Shown here: piece after piece, positions 1 through 14,000 of the stretch | How positions within the stretch are numbered: the first letter of the stretch is position 1 | Layout of the letters: each line of letters begins with the position of its first letter | Assembly (NCBI GenBank): GCA_023653785.1 | Contig: JAMKCH010051435.1 | Coordinates: 62,001 to 126,000, forward strand | Direction of reading: 5' to 3' | Source: Ophioderma brevispina | Taxonomy: Eukaryota > Echinodermata > Ophiuroidea > Amphilepidida > Ophiodermatidae | DNA: 64,000 nucleotides | Program-made: the position numbers and the translations under genes | The notes under the pieces: generated by a model | Told to the model about the DNA's origin: nothing | Databases searched by the model: none | What the model saw: only the letters and a program-made list of their open reading frames with translations

Positions 1-29
1 ATTCAAATTTTCATAAAGACAAACATTGT

Positions 30-507
30 TTTGTTTTTGCTCGTATCCACAAGTCATTGGTAATGGCTTTGTGGTGGTGTCAGGATTTGTTCAGCTAGTG
101 TGCTGATCCGGGGCCGCGTGTATCCATGATACGGACGCTCCTAACATGACCGCTATTTGAGGCTGGGGCGGATTGGGAACAGTCAGGGGTTTACACCCTA
201 CTCTTATTCGACACTGACTGCGATGTACATGTACAGTTGTGACTCTCTGTACACGGGACCGACGGCTTAACGTCCCCTCCGAAGGACGGGATGCTTTCAT
301 GATCCATTTGCCCAATTCCAAGTGAACCATGGAGGAGAGCGGTATTCTGTATTTAATCAATAGCTGGTATACAGACCAAATCCAGAACCGATAGTACCCG
401 AATAAATCCCAGCAAGCGCCACGACCCCACCGGGATTCGAACCCGGGAACCCTGATGGCAAATTTGCGCCAGAGGCAAGCACCCTAACCGCTAGGCCACG
501 CTCTCCC
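30..507 (-). repeat. tRNA-derived SINE, copy A
   Basis: Read on the minus strand it begins at about 507 with a tRNA-like head: an A-box-like TGGCCTAGCGG and a perfect B box, GGTTCGAATCC (complement of 433-443). A body of about 350 bp follows and includes GGACGTTAAGCCGTCGG (complement near 264-280), then an A-rich tail at about 30-45. The same unit recurs at 56881-57386 on the other strand. The GGACGTTAAG core looks like a conserved central domain found in many animal SINEs (recollection, possibly the Nin-DC domain). The intact B box suggests it could still recruit RNA polymerase III. Confidence 0.85.
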
Positions 508-1968
508 AAACATGATAATATTTTCTTACTCAAAAGAATTTTTTTTTTTTTTGCATTTGCAATCCCAAATAATGTCTTTGCCAAATGCCAATGGGGTACC
601 ACTAGCCATGCACTTGAGTCTGAGATGATCTTTTCAGAAAAGCAGTTCCTATTGCTTTGACTTGTCATGCTGGTTGCAGTCCTTTCTACAGCATTTCAGG
701 GTGATTCTTGGCTGGTCAGCTTTATCAATTTTGTAAGTGCAACTTCTATAGCACAGAATCGCATAATGTCCAGGGTGCAACTCATGAATTTGTGTGTGAA
801 GTTCTTATGAGCAATAATTTGAATACTGGTCTATACAAAATAATCCAAAATATGCAAAATCACGTCCATATTACACTAGATACAGATTTCATTTCAACAT
901 AAACAATGCAGCACAGAGATTCCCCGAGATTCCAAGCAGATCCCTGTTTTCCATTAACAATGCTTCCTTCCGAACCTTTATAATAAGAGTTCAACCAGGG
1001 CATGATGAGGGGCAGACGAATAACTTGCCCTGGCCTGCTCCGAGCGCGATGCAACGCCCTTCATTGGCGAGTGCATCCAATGCAATGCCATGATGTCCAT
1101 ACTGCGCTACGGGTTCTATGCATACATGCCCGGGCATACATGTCAGATGCATGCGCATAAATTTTTCCACCATAGGACAGCAGAAGTGTAAAGCATGGGA
1201 GGAAAACACCTCACAAAGCTTTGCAATTTGCCGTTCTAAGGTGAAATTTGCCTACGCCTCACATCCTGCTCACCAATTTATTGTTAGCATGCTTTATTAA
1301 CGCGTGACGTTAATAATCATGTAAGAAGACTGAGTCAAATACAGTACTCACGCGAAAGTAGCACGAAAATCATAGACGCAAATAACACTGGCTTCTGTGC
1401 ACAAGCACTTCCTGTTTTCGTCTTGCATTGCTTACGCGTAGAAATATGTAAATCGGGGTCACAGCAATGCGGCAATGTATCACAGACCAATCGCACATGC
1501 TCCCTGACGTGACACTCTTGTTTTAAGGTGTTTGAACAAGTAGGGCTATAAGTACATCAGCAAAACATACAGGTACAACCAGTAAATACACTCAAACATG
1601 CAATACGTAGCGCTCGCTCTTTTAATTTGCTTTGATACATTTGGCATTTTTAGGGTTTATTTTACATCTGTGGATGAATACAGCTGAATGGCATAGAAAG
1701 TGATGTGGCCGTTAACGTGTTTTGCAGTGCATGCGCGACTGCTGCTTGAGCCACATGGAAGGTGAACGTCTGTTGCCGGGAAATGAAGATACAAATAACA
1801 TTTTATGCGTGATTTTGAGAAGAGGCTGCGTTTGCTTGCATAATTCTGATATCTTGAGCTTTGAAGTACTGTGTGTCATCGTTTAATTAACTGTCAATGC
1901 TTGAAACTGTAAAAATCTTGCTGTTTTAGGTTGCAACAATTGTGGTCTGCTTGTGAAGAGGCGGGAAA
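508..1968 (+). other. Upstream region of MORC2, no gene seen
   Basis: No convincing coding sequence. Short open frames at 708-902 and 1118-1300 have no recognisable motif. The proximal part (about 1300-1968) is the likely promoter and 5'UTR of MORC2 by position. No TATA box was identified with confidence. Confidence 0.4.
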
Positions 1969-2027
1969 ATGGTTTACCAAGGACTCAGCCGTGCTGTACT
2001 GAACTTTGATTATCTCCACACTAATTC
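1969..2027 (+). CDS. MORC2: MORC2 exon 1 (start codon)
   Basis: Translates as [19 protein letters not shown] plus two bases, matching the MORC2 N-terminus (human ends ...EYLHTNS). The ATG has a purine at -3 and G at +4, a good animal start context. The donor is TC|GTGAGT. A possible acceptor (TTTTAG) lies at about 1930, so there may be an upstream non-coding exon. GGCGGGAA, an E2F-like motif, lies just before the ATG at 1960-1967. Confidence 0.88.
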
Positions 2028-5000
2028 GTGAGTTTCTGCTTTAATATGCAGATTCTTGTGTGTACATAATAATGTACAAAGATCAATATCAAAATCATTT
2101 GATAACAAATGGCTTGTCAATGAGAATTATCGTGTTGGATTGAGATTGTAAAGATGACGTTGCAGTTGGAAATGTATTGTTGTAAATTGTCTGAGTTGCC
2201 TTCAGTTGTCGCCATTTTTTCCCAGGTTATGCAAATGAATCACGCGCACGCCATCGTTATGCCATCACACTTGCTGCATGCATGTAGTTCAGGCTGAGAG
2301 CTTTGCATGACGTCAATGCAAGAAATTGTGTTTGTCGTGGATTTTGAACTCTGCGACTCATATTTTTTCTGTGTGTATTTCATTTCATCCAAGTTGTCAA
2401 ATTGTGAAAAGCTTATTAAGTATGATTTTTTGTTCTTTTTTTTTATATGAAATTAAAAATAACTTCCTCAAAATTAAAAATACTGAATGGCTAAAAAATA
2501 AAATGTAACTCTTAGTTGACACTTTGTGACTTCATTTATTTGGTCAAAATTGAACATGTTCCTCAATTCAATTTCTTTTTGCTGTATCCACCATCTTGTA
2601 CCAGGGCTGCAACAGCAAAGTGCCAGTGGTTTGTGTGACCCCAAAAATTGAACTTTCTTCAGTTTGCCTTTATCTTAATGTATCCTGTAGATAATCTCTT
2701 GAATCAATAAATGCTAAAATTGTATGAAGTTTTTTTTAACTAGGAAACATGCAAATATAGAATTTAGTTTCAAAGCAGATTTTGAAAGCTAAAATATTTT
2801 GAGCAACTTCAATTTTTTTTAAGTCTCCAAAGAAATTAACCTACAGCTAATAATATATATTATAATAATATTTATGCGCTACAAATCCACCGAAGTGCTC
2901 AGGGCGCCGCTGTCAAGCGCCTTAGGCTGCTACGACAATGAGTAAATCCAGAATGACAAGGAAGGCTTCATGGGAAGAAGTCAGAATGTGTTGCTTCATG
3001 TAGCTCTAGAATGAACTTCATTTTCCAATCCAGTACATTCTGAGGAGTGAGGACCCACCTGGGCCTGTGGCAGAGGACACATAACAAAGCTTTGTTGGGT
3101 AAAGTTTTAGTAGTGTTGAACGGCATGCAAAGCAGGGTATATCTTAGCCTGCTCCTTCCCAACATCGATGTATAAACAAATGATTGATTCAATGAAAAAA
3201 GGTTTATAGTGTTAGGATTCGGAACACTAACCTGATGTCCTGATCTTGCCATGTCAATGCGCCTAAATATTCTCATGCACACGTCTCAAGTTTTGGGAAT
3301 GCCAGTGGCTGTGGAGATGCCGCATAGGTTAATAATGCCAAGTAAAAAAAAAAAATTCTCGTCTGGACTTTTTTTTCAAGATCGGTGAGGGAGACCCTTA
3401 TAAATTTGTTATTTTTGGATTATTTCAAGATGGCCACCCAGTTTTTAAAAAGCTTCTGAGACAACACATGATGATATGCTCATTTTATAATTATATGCAA
3501 GTGCAATGAGATATTGGGAATGCTGATACCAGCAGGGGTATTTGTGATTTATTTCCATATTATAAGATGAAAATGATGGATATATTTTAAATATTTATTT
3601 AAATATTTACAAACTTTTGTGTTGAATACTTGCCAGAATTTTTGGAAAATAAACAAAATTGGAATGATTATTTTAACCTAATATTGATTGTGGACAGAAT
3701 AGTCTCCTTCACAGTTGCAAACAGTGGCGTACCGACCGGGGGTGCAGGGGGGCAAGTTGCCCCCTCTGGCTCAAAAAAGTGGGACGATATGGGCCTAAAT
3801 GTGCATTTTTATCCATCTTTTTCGGGGAATTTCAACCAATTTCGGTCCAAATTTGGGCAAAATTAAAGTAAATTTCGCATTTTTCGCGCGCTCCGCGCGC
3901 ATTTTTTCCAATTCAGACTTAATTGGAGCAAATCACCGGGACAGTTTTACGAATTTTGCCCCCTCTGGCGGGACGACTTGGAAATTTGCCCCCTCTGGAT
4001 GGCTTATGATTTCAACTGCCTCGGTACGCCACTGGTTGCAAAGTTTGTAGAAAGTTTCCTGCTACACTTAAAAATCTGCCAGTAGCAGCTCCATGTTATT
4101 GAAATGTACATGTCTCTTAGCAGGTAAAGAGGATCATTTTGAACGAATGCACAGAAACGTAGGACCTACACTACATATTATTAATAAACAATTGTGCAGC
4201 TCAAGAATTAAAGTGACACTGGCACATTTGGAAAATTATGCAGGGGTAGAATTTCGTAGCAGAGTGCGAGAATCAGTCTTGATTCTCATAAATGAATTTT
4301 GCGGGAATCATCTAATCAACATTGATTCACGCAAATTAATTTGCGAGAATCGATTCTCGGATTTCGCCGAAATGTGTATGCCCCCCTCGAGATTTTTAAA
4401 CAAGAGTCTTGTCTTCGGCATCCACTCTGTTTGTTAAGTGTGACAATCTGTGACCTTGGCTTTAATATCAATGAGTCGAGTCTGTGATAGATTCATATCA
4501 ACTTTTGTTAAAATACAGCAAACTCAAATAATATAAGCCAATTTGTGGATGTCTTAGCCTCAATTAAGGCCCTAGATGTTTTACGGCTGAGGGCGTAACC
4601 AGCTTTTTCGGGGGGCACATACATTTTTTGGGGGGCACATACATTTTTTGGGGGGGAAATGCATGTATTAATTGTTAGTGTAGCGCCTGATATTTTTCAC
4701 CGTAAATTGGCTGAAAACTGAAAATCAATTTTTCGGGGGGGGGGGGGGGGGGAGCAAGATTCCCAGGGGGAAACTCCCCCCCCACCCCCCCGGTTACGCA
4801 CTGTTTGCGGTTATATTTGTATAAATTGTATCTCTTCCAATGTCCTACAGTGTACATGTAGTAGACTTATCATTTTGAGAGCAAATTTAAGGAATTTCAT
4901 ATTTGCTAGAATGTGACCATGACACTTAAAGGTGCTTGTTCCAGCTTATGTGTATTGTGTTCTCTACTTGATATTGAGCGCCTTGCCACTTGCACATACA

Positions 5001-8000
5001 CCCATCAAGAACCGTGGGAAACAAACTTGCGTTGTTGATAGTAGATGCAAATAATATGCATGTTTGCCAAGCCCATCAATACTGTGCTAATTGATGGTTG
5101 GTAACCACCTAACACCGGGCGTTTTTTGTTTATCTTGGGAATGAAATGGATTCGAGGGCTCAAATTTCAGGAAGGACGAGAATGAGAAAAAAATAGGTCG
5201 TTTCATCTGTATCAAAATCGATAATACTTCCGGGTAAATTCAGGGGGGTCCCAACGACGATCGGAATACGAACCTTTAATACATGTAAACAATTTGTATA
5301 AATGACGTTGTTAGAAATGGTGTTATTATGTAGGTGGTACAGGTCTCATTGTGTGAAAGAACTTAAAATCAACCTGCTGGCACTATATCTTGTCCCTTAT
5401 GCCCCAACTTAAGGCTAGGACTGTTGTCGAGATGTTATTTTATGGCTACATGTTGATAGAATTTTATCACGACATGACATAATGTGGACATAAATTTTGA
5501 TGCAATTATTAACAGGGTTTCATTCAAACTGACTGCTTTATCTCAAAACTAGACTGGACAATGAAAACTCATTACCAACTTGACCCAGTCAACTCAAGGC
5601 ATGGTGCTCCTTAGGGATGTTTAGTGGGGGTAAATGAACTTTTGTTGATGTTTATCTTGTTCAAACATCGATGTGCGAGAGCACGGGATATTCTCAGAAG
5701 CTGCTGCCTGGTTTGCAATGGAAATCTACTGTAACTGAACTAATGAGATAATAAATGCCCCCTTTTTTTTAGAAATTTCACACCCCTGGGCATTTATTAC
5801 AGACATTACAGGTGTCACATAAGACAGCAGGCAGGTTCCCCAGGTCAGGGGTAGAAGCTTAATGGAAGGAGCGATGATATCTGGCCTTGACAAATGGCCT
5901 GTCTGATTAGCCAGGGCACTGAAAAATTCTCTCGGGTAATTAAAGGTGCTTGTTCGATTTATTCTATTGTGTTCTCTACTTGATATGGGAGCCTGGCAAT
6001 TCCACATACACCCCATCAAGTACCCTGGGAAACAAACTTGCGGTTTTGATGGTAGAAGCAATAATGCATATTGCAAAGCCCAATTCATTACTGTGCTAAT
6101 ATTGATGGTTAACCATTAAAACGGTGGGTTTTTTTTATATCTTGCCAATCTTGGGAATGAAATGGATTTGAGGGTTAAAATTTCAGGACAACAATGAGAA
6201 AAATATGATATCATCTGATATCAAAATCTGTACTACTTCCGGGTAAATCAGGGGCTCCCAAAGACGATCGGAACATGCACCTTTAATAATTATTGTAGGC
6301 TTGGTGGGAATTGTGGTAAATGGGAGTGGTAATTCTTGAGAGGGCAGTTGTAATGAGTGGCATAATCTTGAACTGGTAACTCTTAGACTAGCAAACAAAT
6401 GCCCTTTTCAAAGCGAAGAGGACTGAACGAAAGTAAACAAAACTTAAGGTAAGGAATGCTTGACCAGATCCCGATCAGGATGCCATCGCAGATGGTTTGT
6501 GATGCAGTTGACCTTCAATTTTCACATTGCCTTGCTATGCCTTGTTCCATGCATTTGGGCCTTCATTTTTGAGCTCAATAGCTCTGGGAGCTCCTCAAAG
6601 AACTTCTTAACTGTCAGGAGTATTACTTTTCAAGCTCCTTCCTTTTGAAAATGTATGAAAGCTGGAAAATGAAAAATTGAGCTCCTGAACATGTTCCTTG
6701 GTAAAAATAGTGCCTGTACTTAAGCAATTGTCAAATATTGATAAATGTACTCCCACTTCATGCAACTCTCAAATTGTTTTCCGCAGTATTCAAACATTGT
6801 ATCCACCACTAACCCCACCTCCCTTAATACAAACCTTGTAAGCTAAGTGCATGTACATGTAGTAAGTGTGTAATTGTTGAGGCTGTTAAAACAAATGTAA
6901 TTTAAATGTTTGATGAATCAAGTTGCATATTCTCACTTTCAGTGGCTTAACTGATCTTTTTTTACATTCCCTTTCAATTTTCCAGCACTACCCATGAGTT
7001 CCTGTTTGGTGCCCTAGCTGAACTTCTAGACAATTCCAGGTGATTATTTCTTTTGGTGATTCTGGTCAATTTGTCTTTGCTGCTTAATCAATCATGCTTC
7101 TCATTTGGATGTTACAAAATAAAACTGCCATTTCAATGCTTTTTGTTAGCCATGTCGAATTAACAGAAATTACATTTGGTACATAATCATTCTGTCATGT
7201 TAAATGGCCACAAACATTTTCAACTGAAATACTGGTACCAGATTTAACTCTGTTAAGTGGTCAAAATTTTATGTAGATTTTTTATAATACATAATAATGA
7301 CAAAAAAAACGATCAAAAACCAAAATATTGAAGTTACAATAGTCAGGTAGTGTATGAAAACAAGACCAGATCAGTTTAAATTGACTACAGACATGCATCT
7401 ATAGAGGACCACAGATTACAAGTAAAGTAATATTAGACATATCAGTGTCATTCCAGTGACAATATTAGACATCAGTGTCATTGCAATTACACACATCCTG
7501 TTTGCACTTTTTTCCTTGAAGGTAGAATAACCTCATGTTGACCTACAACGACCAGTTGGGGGTCTGATAATGCATTCACGCATTGTTTGTGCTATGGCCT
7601 TTGTACACTCATCTTCTCTTTGGCAGAGAAGTTTGAACCTCAACTGACCTCAGATTGACCTTTGACCCCATCGCATGGGTAGAGGTTGAGAAGCTGATTT
7701 ATGCATGTTTTATGATCATAATGCTTAACATCCATGGGTGAATTAAAAGAAATATAATGAATTTGACCTTTTGATTCCTGGGACCTTGAGTGAAATTGGT
7801 TTGACCCCAGGAGTGCAACCAGTATTTAAGGGTCACTAGTCAAATGTCCAAAGTAGTTATGAAATGTAGGAGGAATCGTTTTTGATAAAAATGACCTTTC
7901 TGCCCCCTGTGACCCCACTTGACCTTTGACCCATGGGGTCATAGTACATGTTGGGTCACATCTAGTCAAAATCAATTAAGACCTCTTTGAGATAAAGCTT

Positions 8001-11000
8001 GACAAAATGATAGAACTGGAATGGGTGATAGCTCTTGATAAAAAAAAAATTAAAAACCTTAAATTTCCAGATTGTCCTAATTTATATTTGTAGTGGTTTA
8101 CGAAAACCCATATTTGTGAACTTGGATTACCTGCCTAAATTGGGCGACTGTTTTTTCTAATACTGAGCGGTATCCATATGCTCATTCTCCATCTAGGAAC
8201 CTGTATAAAACTAGATTTTAATGAAAATCAGATTTGCCCGCAATAAGATTAGTAAATTTAGGAGGATAAGTAATCCAAATTGGTTGTCAAAACTGTGTCG
8301 CCATTGATATTTTTGTTTTATCATGGTTTTGTCTTTATGAATTTCATATACAGCTGTATGTTCAAACTTGGTCGATCTCGGGTGTGTATTTTTAAAGTGT
8401 ATGTGTGTCCTTGTGTTTTTTATTTTGCAGAGATGCCCAAGCAACAAAGATTGATGTGTTCACAGGTAAGTGTTTCATATCACAAGGAAAACAACATGAG
8501 CAATTTTATGCAGCAAGTGAAATATCAAGACACAAAACCTGCTTTTTGGTTAACAATTTAAATGTAAGCATTAAGCAACGAGATAAATTACTTGGAACAT
8601 GATTGTAAAACACATTAATATTTAATAAAATTCATTGGAACATACTTTCTCAAGCACATACAATATTTGAACATAAAGTACCATTGTTGGCATAAACAGT
8701 TTATTTGGGTGTCGCAGTAAACTTGCAGTCCATATCAAGCATTAAAATAGTCCACCAAACAAACACAAACATTCAAACACTATTTCAAGGTCATGATCCA
8801 ATTGTATTAAACAATGACTGAAAATAACCCTTTGTCAAGTATGTGAGGCTGCTTAGGAATGTCTTATAAAAGCTCTCAACTGCCATAATCCTCAATTCAT
8901 CATCAGCATGGACCAATTCACTCTGCCTTTGTTGTTAACATGTAACCTTTGCCCTTCCTATCCAAGGATAAAAGCTGGAGTATTACAAATGCAGTTACCT
9001 CAAAAGTATTTTGATCTTTAACCTTAAAGTCATTAAAACATGCATGTTACCCAGATTTATATAGTGGAATCTCAGTTCTGTCATCACAATTTAAAGCCAG
9101 GTGCACAAGCATGGTGACATACCTTACATGAAGTGACAAAGTATAATGGAGTTCATACAGAACATTGATGTGGTCATGTAACATTTCATTTGCATATCAA
9201 AGGTTTTTAAATTGGTTAACTTTTCATGCTGTAACATCCCGGAGATGGAAAGAATTGGTTATAACTCCCATAGGCAATGAATAATACATTTGCTATTTGG
9301 GTGCCCCCTTTGGTTTGTTATGGGCACTTAAAGGAAATGCAGAGAATGTGATGTACGATTAATATTATGACTAATTCTGTAAAGGTATTTTGCAATATGC
9401 AAGAATCCATGGGTACAGTGTATGCCATGTGATTGATGTTTCAGACAAATAGGTCAAGGTCATTTGGCAGCCAGAATCATTTTGCTATTTTTTGTGTCAC
9501 CTGTCATAAGGCAGGAAGACACAAAGGGATCACTTTGTCCACTGTAGTTGTCCGTTGTGAAAAAGGGTTAACATTGGCTTGTAATATCCACATACTTTGA
9601 TGGATTTAAACCAAACTTGGGTCACAGGTACAACATGGCATCCCCATTTGTTGATGAGGTAAAAGGTCAAATACCAAGGTCAAAGGTCATGTGAGGTCAA
9701 ATTGTAAAATAGGCTGCAAATGTAAGATTGACCTCATTTGAAAAGTTGAAGTTCAATTGGAACCAAACTTGGTTTATGGAGTTTACATGCAAACCCTCAT
9801 TTGTTTGAGGTCAAAGGTCACATATCAAGGTCATAGGTCATGTGAGGCCTGTCTTTCACAAACCGCGACAGCAGGCAGTCCGTGGACTGATGTATTTTTG
9901 CTCATAAGTATCATAAATCCTGATGTCTTTCTTAAATTGCTTCAACAACAACATACGCCTTGATGACCAAACTAAGTAACAAAAAACCACTAACCAAAGG
10001 CAATTAGTTAAGATTGGTGTCCAAGGTCATAATTATGAAGTGATCAAGGAGATCTCTACAAAATTACTGCTTGCTTAAATTATATGCATGGCTACCCAGG
10101 CTTACTCACAAGAACCGTTGCCTCCAAGTGGTATTCACAGAAATAAAAGTATGGTGCTGACTATTAATACTTAAGGCAAGGTGAAGTACAATAGTCGGGT
10201 TTAATAGCCAATTCAGCTGTCAAGCACCCAACAAAGGTAATCTCCAAAATCAGTAAAAATTATATGGTCTTAATACAATTGTGGTCAAGCAGTGGATGTG
10301 CATGTTTAAATGTGCTGTGTTTCTAACTGCCAGAATATTAAGAATGCCTTTCAAAATGGATCACCAGATTCTAGCTGCTGAGATTTCAGCTCAGAACTGA
10401 AATTGAAAGCCTTTGCAAAATGCCAATAAAAACCATCACAAAAACACCCATTGACTTTGTGTTATTATTTTTCAGTGTCTATTTGTATTAAGAGGGTTGT
10501 CTTGTGTTGTGTAATGCAAATACTATTAGATTTTTCTAACTTAAAAGATCTATAGGTGAGTATATAATATGCAATAATGTATAATTGTGTAATCCTAAAA
10601 ATTAAATAGATATACCCCACCCTTAAAGATAGACAAGTCAATGCAATGAATGCATTATGACAGTTTCATTTTTTTATTTTCTTTCCGGTTTTGATTTTGC
10701 ATTCATACAATTGATAAATACACGTTTCTACATATCATATTTCACATTACGTTACATAAGTAATGCAAGCCAAATATTTCACTTCATGAAGCAATTTCAA
10801 CCATAGTATAACAATTAAAATGAATATAATATTGTATAAATATTGTATACAGCTAAGAAAAAAATATGAATTGCATTCTTTATCAAGACAATCCCTTGAA
10901 ATGCCCCTTCCAAACCTGCCATTTATTGTGGAATAAGGAATATTTCAAGTTTTTCAATAGATATATTTTTTCCAGTTTGTAATAGTTCTCAATTTCTCTT

Positions 11001-14000
11001 TGAAGAACAATAAATGAAAGAGGAGACATTTGACATCTGATTCTTTAAATTTTGTTAACATGATCAACAGATTTAAGGCAGAAATTTATATTTTTAAATC
11101 AACACCAAAGAGTTATTTATTTAGAGTAACTGGGACACCAAGCTCACTTAAAAACAAGTTTGTAATTGTGACCAAATAATCACGCCAGTTTTATATTACA
11201 TGTACAATACATAATCAACGTTAGATGAAACCTCTCTAAATCCCCTAAACTGCAATAGGTACACATGTATTGACCAAGCAAGTGGACCACCCTAAAGTGA
11301 AAAAAATGGTTTTGCTATACATCTCATGAAGAGACAAAGCTGCTTGTAAAATGAGTCTGTCCAGTCTGGTAAAAAGGTTCATTGGGAGTGTCCCACTTGC
11401 CTTTCATACATGGAGATTTTTCCTGTCTGAAAATTTCTAATGGGTCTAGATAAAACTTAATTTGTATGCATGAGCCAAGTCTGCATTAATGACTTCTGAG
11501 TGGAGAACACTCAAATGTCATCTTTAATTGTCCTACTGTCTGGCCTGGTTGTCCAGTCATTCATTACTGTATATTTGTGCATTATATTCAATTTGCATGT
11601 GTTTAGGATTTTTGTGGTGGATGATCATGCAGTTTTAGATTTGATCTTGCAAATGCTCAGGAATATTACTATCTCTGATTTTGTCTCAAGCAGTGGGTGG
11701 TTCATATGATCCATCCCCTCAAAATCCTTGATTACATTATTTACCAGGATAGCCATACAATTTTCAATTTTTATTGCAATTTATGATTCCATAGATTGTA
11801 CATGAACAACAATACACAAAACAAATGGATTGTGGAGGATTATGCCACACACACATGCATGTACACACAAGCATGTTACAATGCCTTGCGCACCCAGCAG
11901 GCAATGCATAAGTCGCCATTAGTAGTCAAGTGGTTGTAATCCATGTGCTTTACACATGTGCTCGGCAATTTTGTGCCTTGCACCAAATTTGAAATATCCC
12001 TTCCTGTGATACAATGCGAATTAACACTTCAAGATTAACGTAAATGGTTGATGCTTCTAAATCCCCTGTAATGAAACTACCCCAAGTTTTTGCAGTGTTT
12101 TCTAATGAGAATGCGGATTTTGGCAGCCCTAAGGTGATTTAACTAAACTTCACAACTAGGATTTGCATGCAGTTTTGGACCAAGTTCACCTTTGGCCTTC
12201 GGTTATTAGTATGACTAATGGCAAGAATGACCTTTTCAATCCAAGTTAATTAGTACACATGGCACTAACCACTCAATATGGCATTCAGATGCCAAGACAT
12301 GGCATTTGGTATTGATCAGTAATTGAAGTAACAGGTCGTCAAACTCTAGAAATTGTGGACAAAATACTGTATGGATGGGCTCAAATATGATCAGAAATTG
12401 AAAAGTGAGGATGTAGTTATACTTGAAATATTAATCTCTTGTGAAAAGATACATATTAATCATATTTTTAATATTTCATGTATTTTACAAGTACATGCAA
12501 CACGGTGCTGGAATAAGAAGTGTTGACTCGCATTAAAGCAACATAAGTAAAAGGGTAGTGTCAATGTTGGAATGGTTTTTAAAATCATTGATGTCAATTA
12601 AATGGAATGTATTTTATTAGCTAAGATCATATTGCGATATTTTTTGGCCGTGATATACGATATGAAAAAGCTTGCCGATGCCAATCCTTAGAAATCTTGA
12701 AGAGCCAATTCAGGGCATTTGGGGTCAGTGCTCGAAAATGTAACATTTGAAAGTTCATTTTTTGCAAAATCAGAATGTCTGAGCAGGTAATTTGGCAGTG
12801 CTAACTTAATTGTCAAATGTTATCTGTATTCATTAAAGAGTTGAAATGCTTCTGCTCCCAGTGAATAAGTGTCTCCAAAGTTGCTCAGATTGGATTCTTG
12901 AGAGGGGTCATTATATAGTGATCAAAATAATCTGGTGTCATTTGAAGGCATTGACGCAGATTTGACTGCTTCAAAGGAGTTGTGCAAAATGATCTTTGTG
13001 GAGATCTTCAATCTTGGTGCAGCACACGTCCAAATTTGTATGGAAAAAGTGAGCCAGAATGTTGGAAGTCACAAAGGTCTGGGGTTCTCAAAGGTGGTGC
13101 ATGTTATATTACAATAAAATGATTTCACCAGAAGTGCGATGTGTAGCAACAATCTAGGAGCCACCCATAGCCATCTTTACAGAAAAAATGCCACGAGCAG
13201 AGTTGGAACCTTCCGTAGCCATCTTTAAAGACTAAACACCACCAAGATTTGCCAAGTGATCTGATTCAATGTTCATTGATTTGAGTGAATGCTCCTGTAA
13301 AGTACCAGAAGGCTCATTGTTTACTGAAGGACAGGTCTTTGAGCTTGTACTACCATTGGATTTGGACCACAACATGGGTTGCATAGTTATACCACTGTCC
13401 TGTTGGCAATCAACAAAGTCATTAATTCACTGCAACTCCGTAACACAAGGTCCAATCTTCTTAGGATGTGGTGGAGTGATGGTGCATGCTGAGGACTTGT
13501 GCTGTATAGAGGTGTCAATGTCAATTAGTATTAATCTGCTCATGATTTGGGCCAATTTTTGAATCAATCAACTCTAGCAGCTTAGTAACAGAGTGGCAAC
13601 TGACTTGATGAGTACTAGTGCTGTATAGTTGTGTGCATTATGCTTAATTTGTGGCCCAATTTCCCATTAATCACCGGCTCATGAATGCAAAAGGCCATGT
13701 CCACTTCTAACATACACTTGCTTGATTACTTAAGATGGCCTTTACAGCCACTCTGGTGATTGCTTTCCTGTTTTGCATGCAGCTCCCAATATCCTGCTTC
13801 TCCAGTTCGGTATCTTAGGAAGGTTGCTTGATGCAGTCTTCCTGTCCACTTGATGTTTTCCAAAGCAATACTCTGGAAGCTGCTTCACTTTCCTCTTCTG
13901 GCACAGGGACAAGCAAATCTCACTCTCCCAGCTTTTAGATATAGGAAGGGATTGACATACAAGTCATTATTGGTTGTATGCAATTACCAGGAGACATTTT

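Noticed and set aside
420..507. Functional tRNA gene on the minus strand
   Set aside because: The A and B boxes are good, but the sequence continues into a long body and A-rich tail that recur at 56881-57386, so it is a SINE head, not a tRNA gene.
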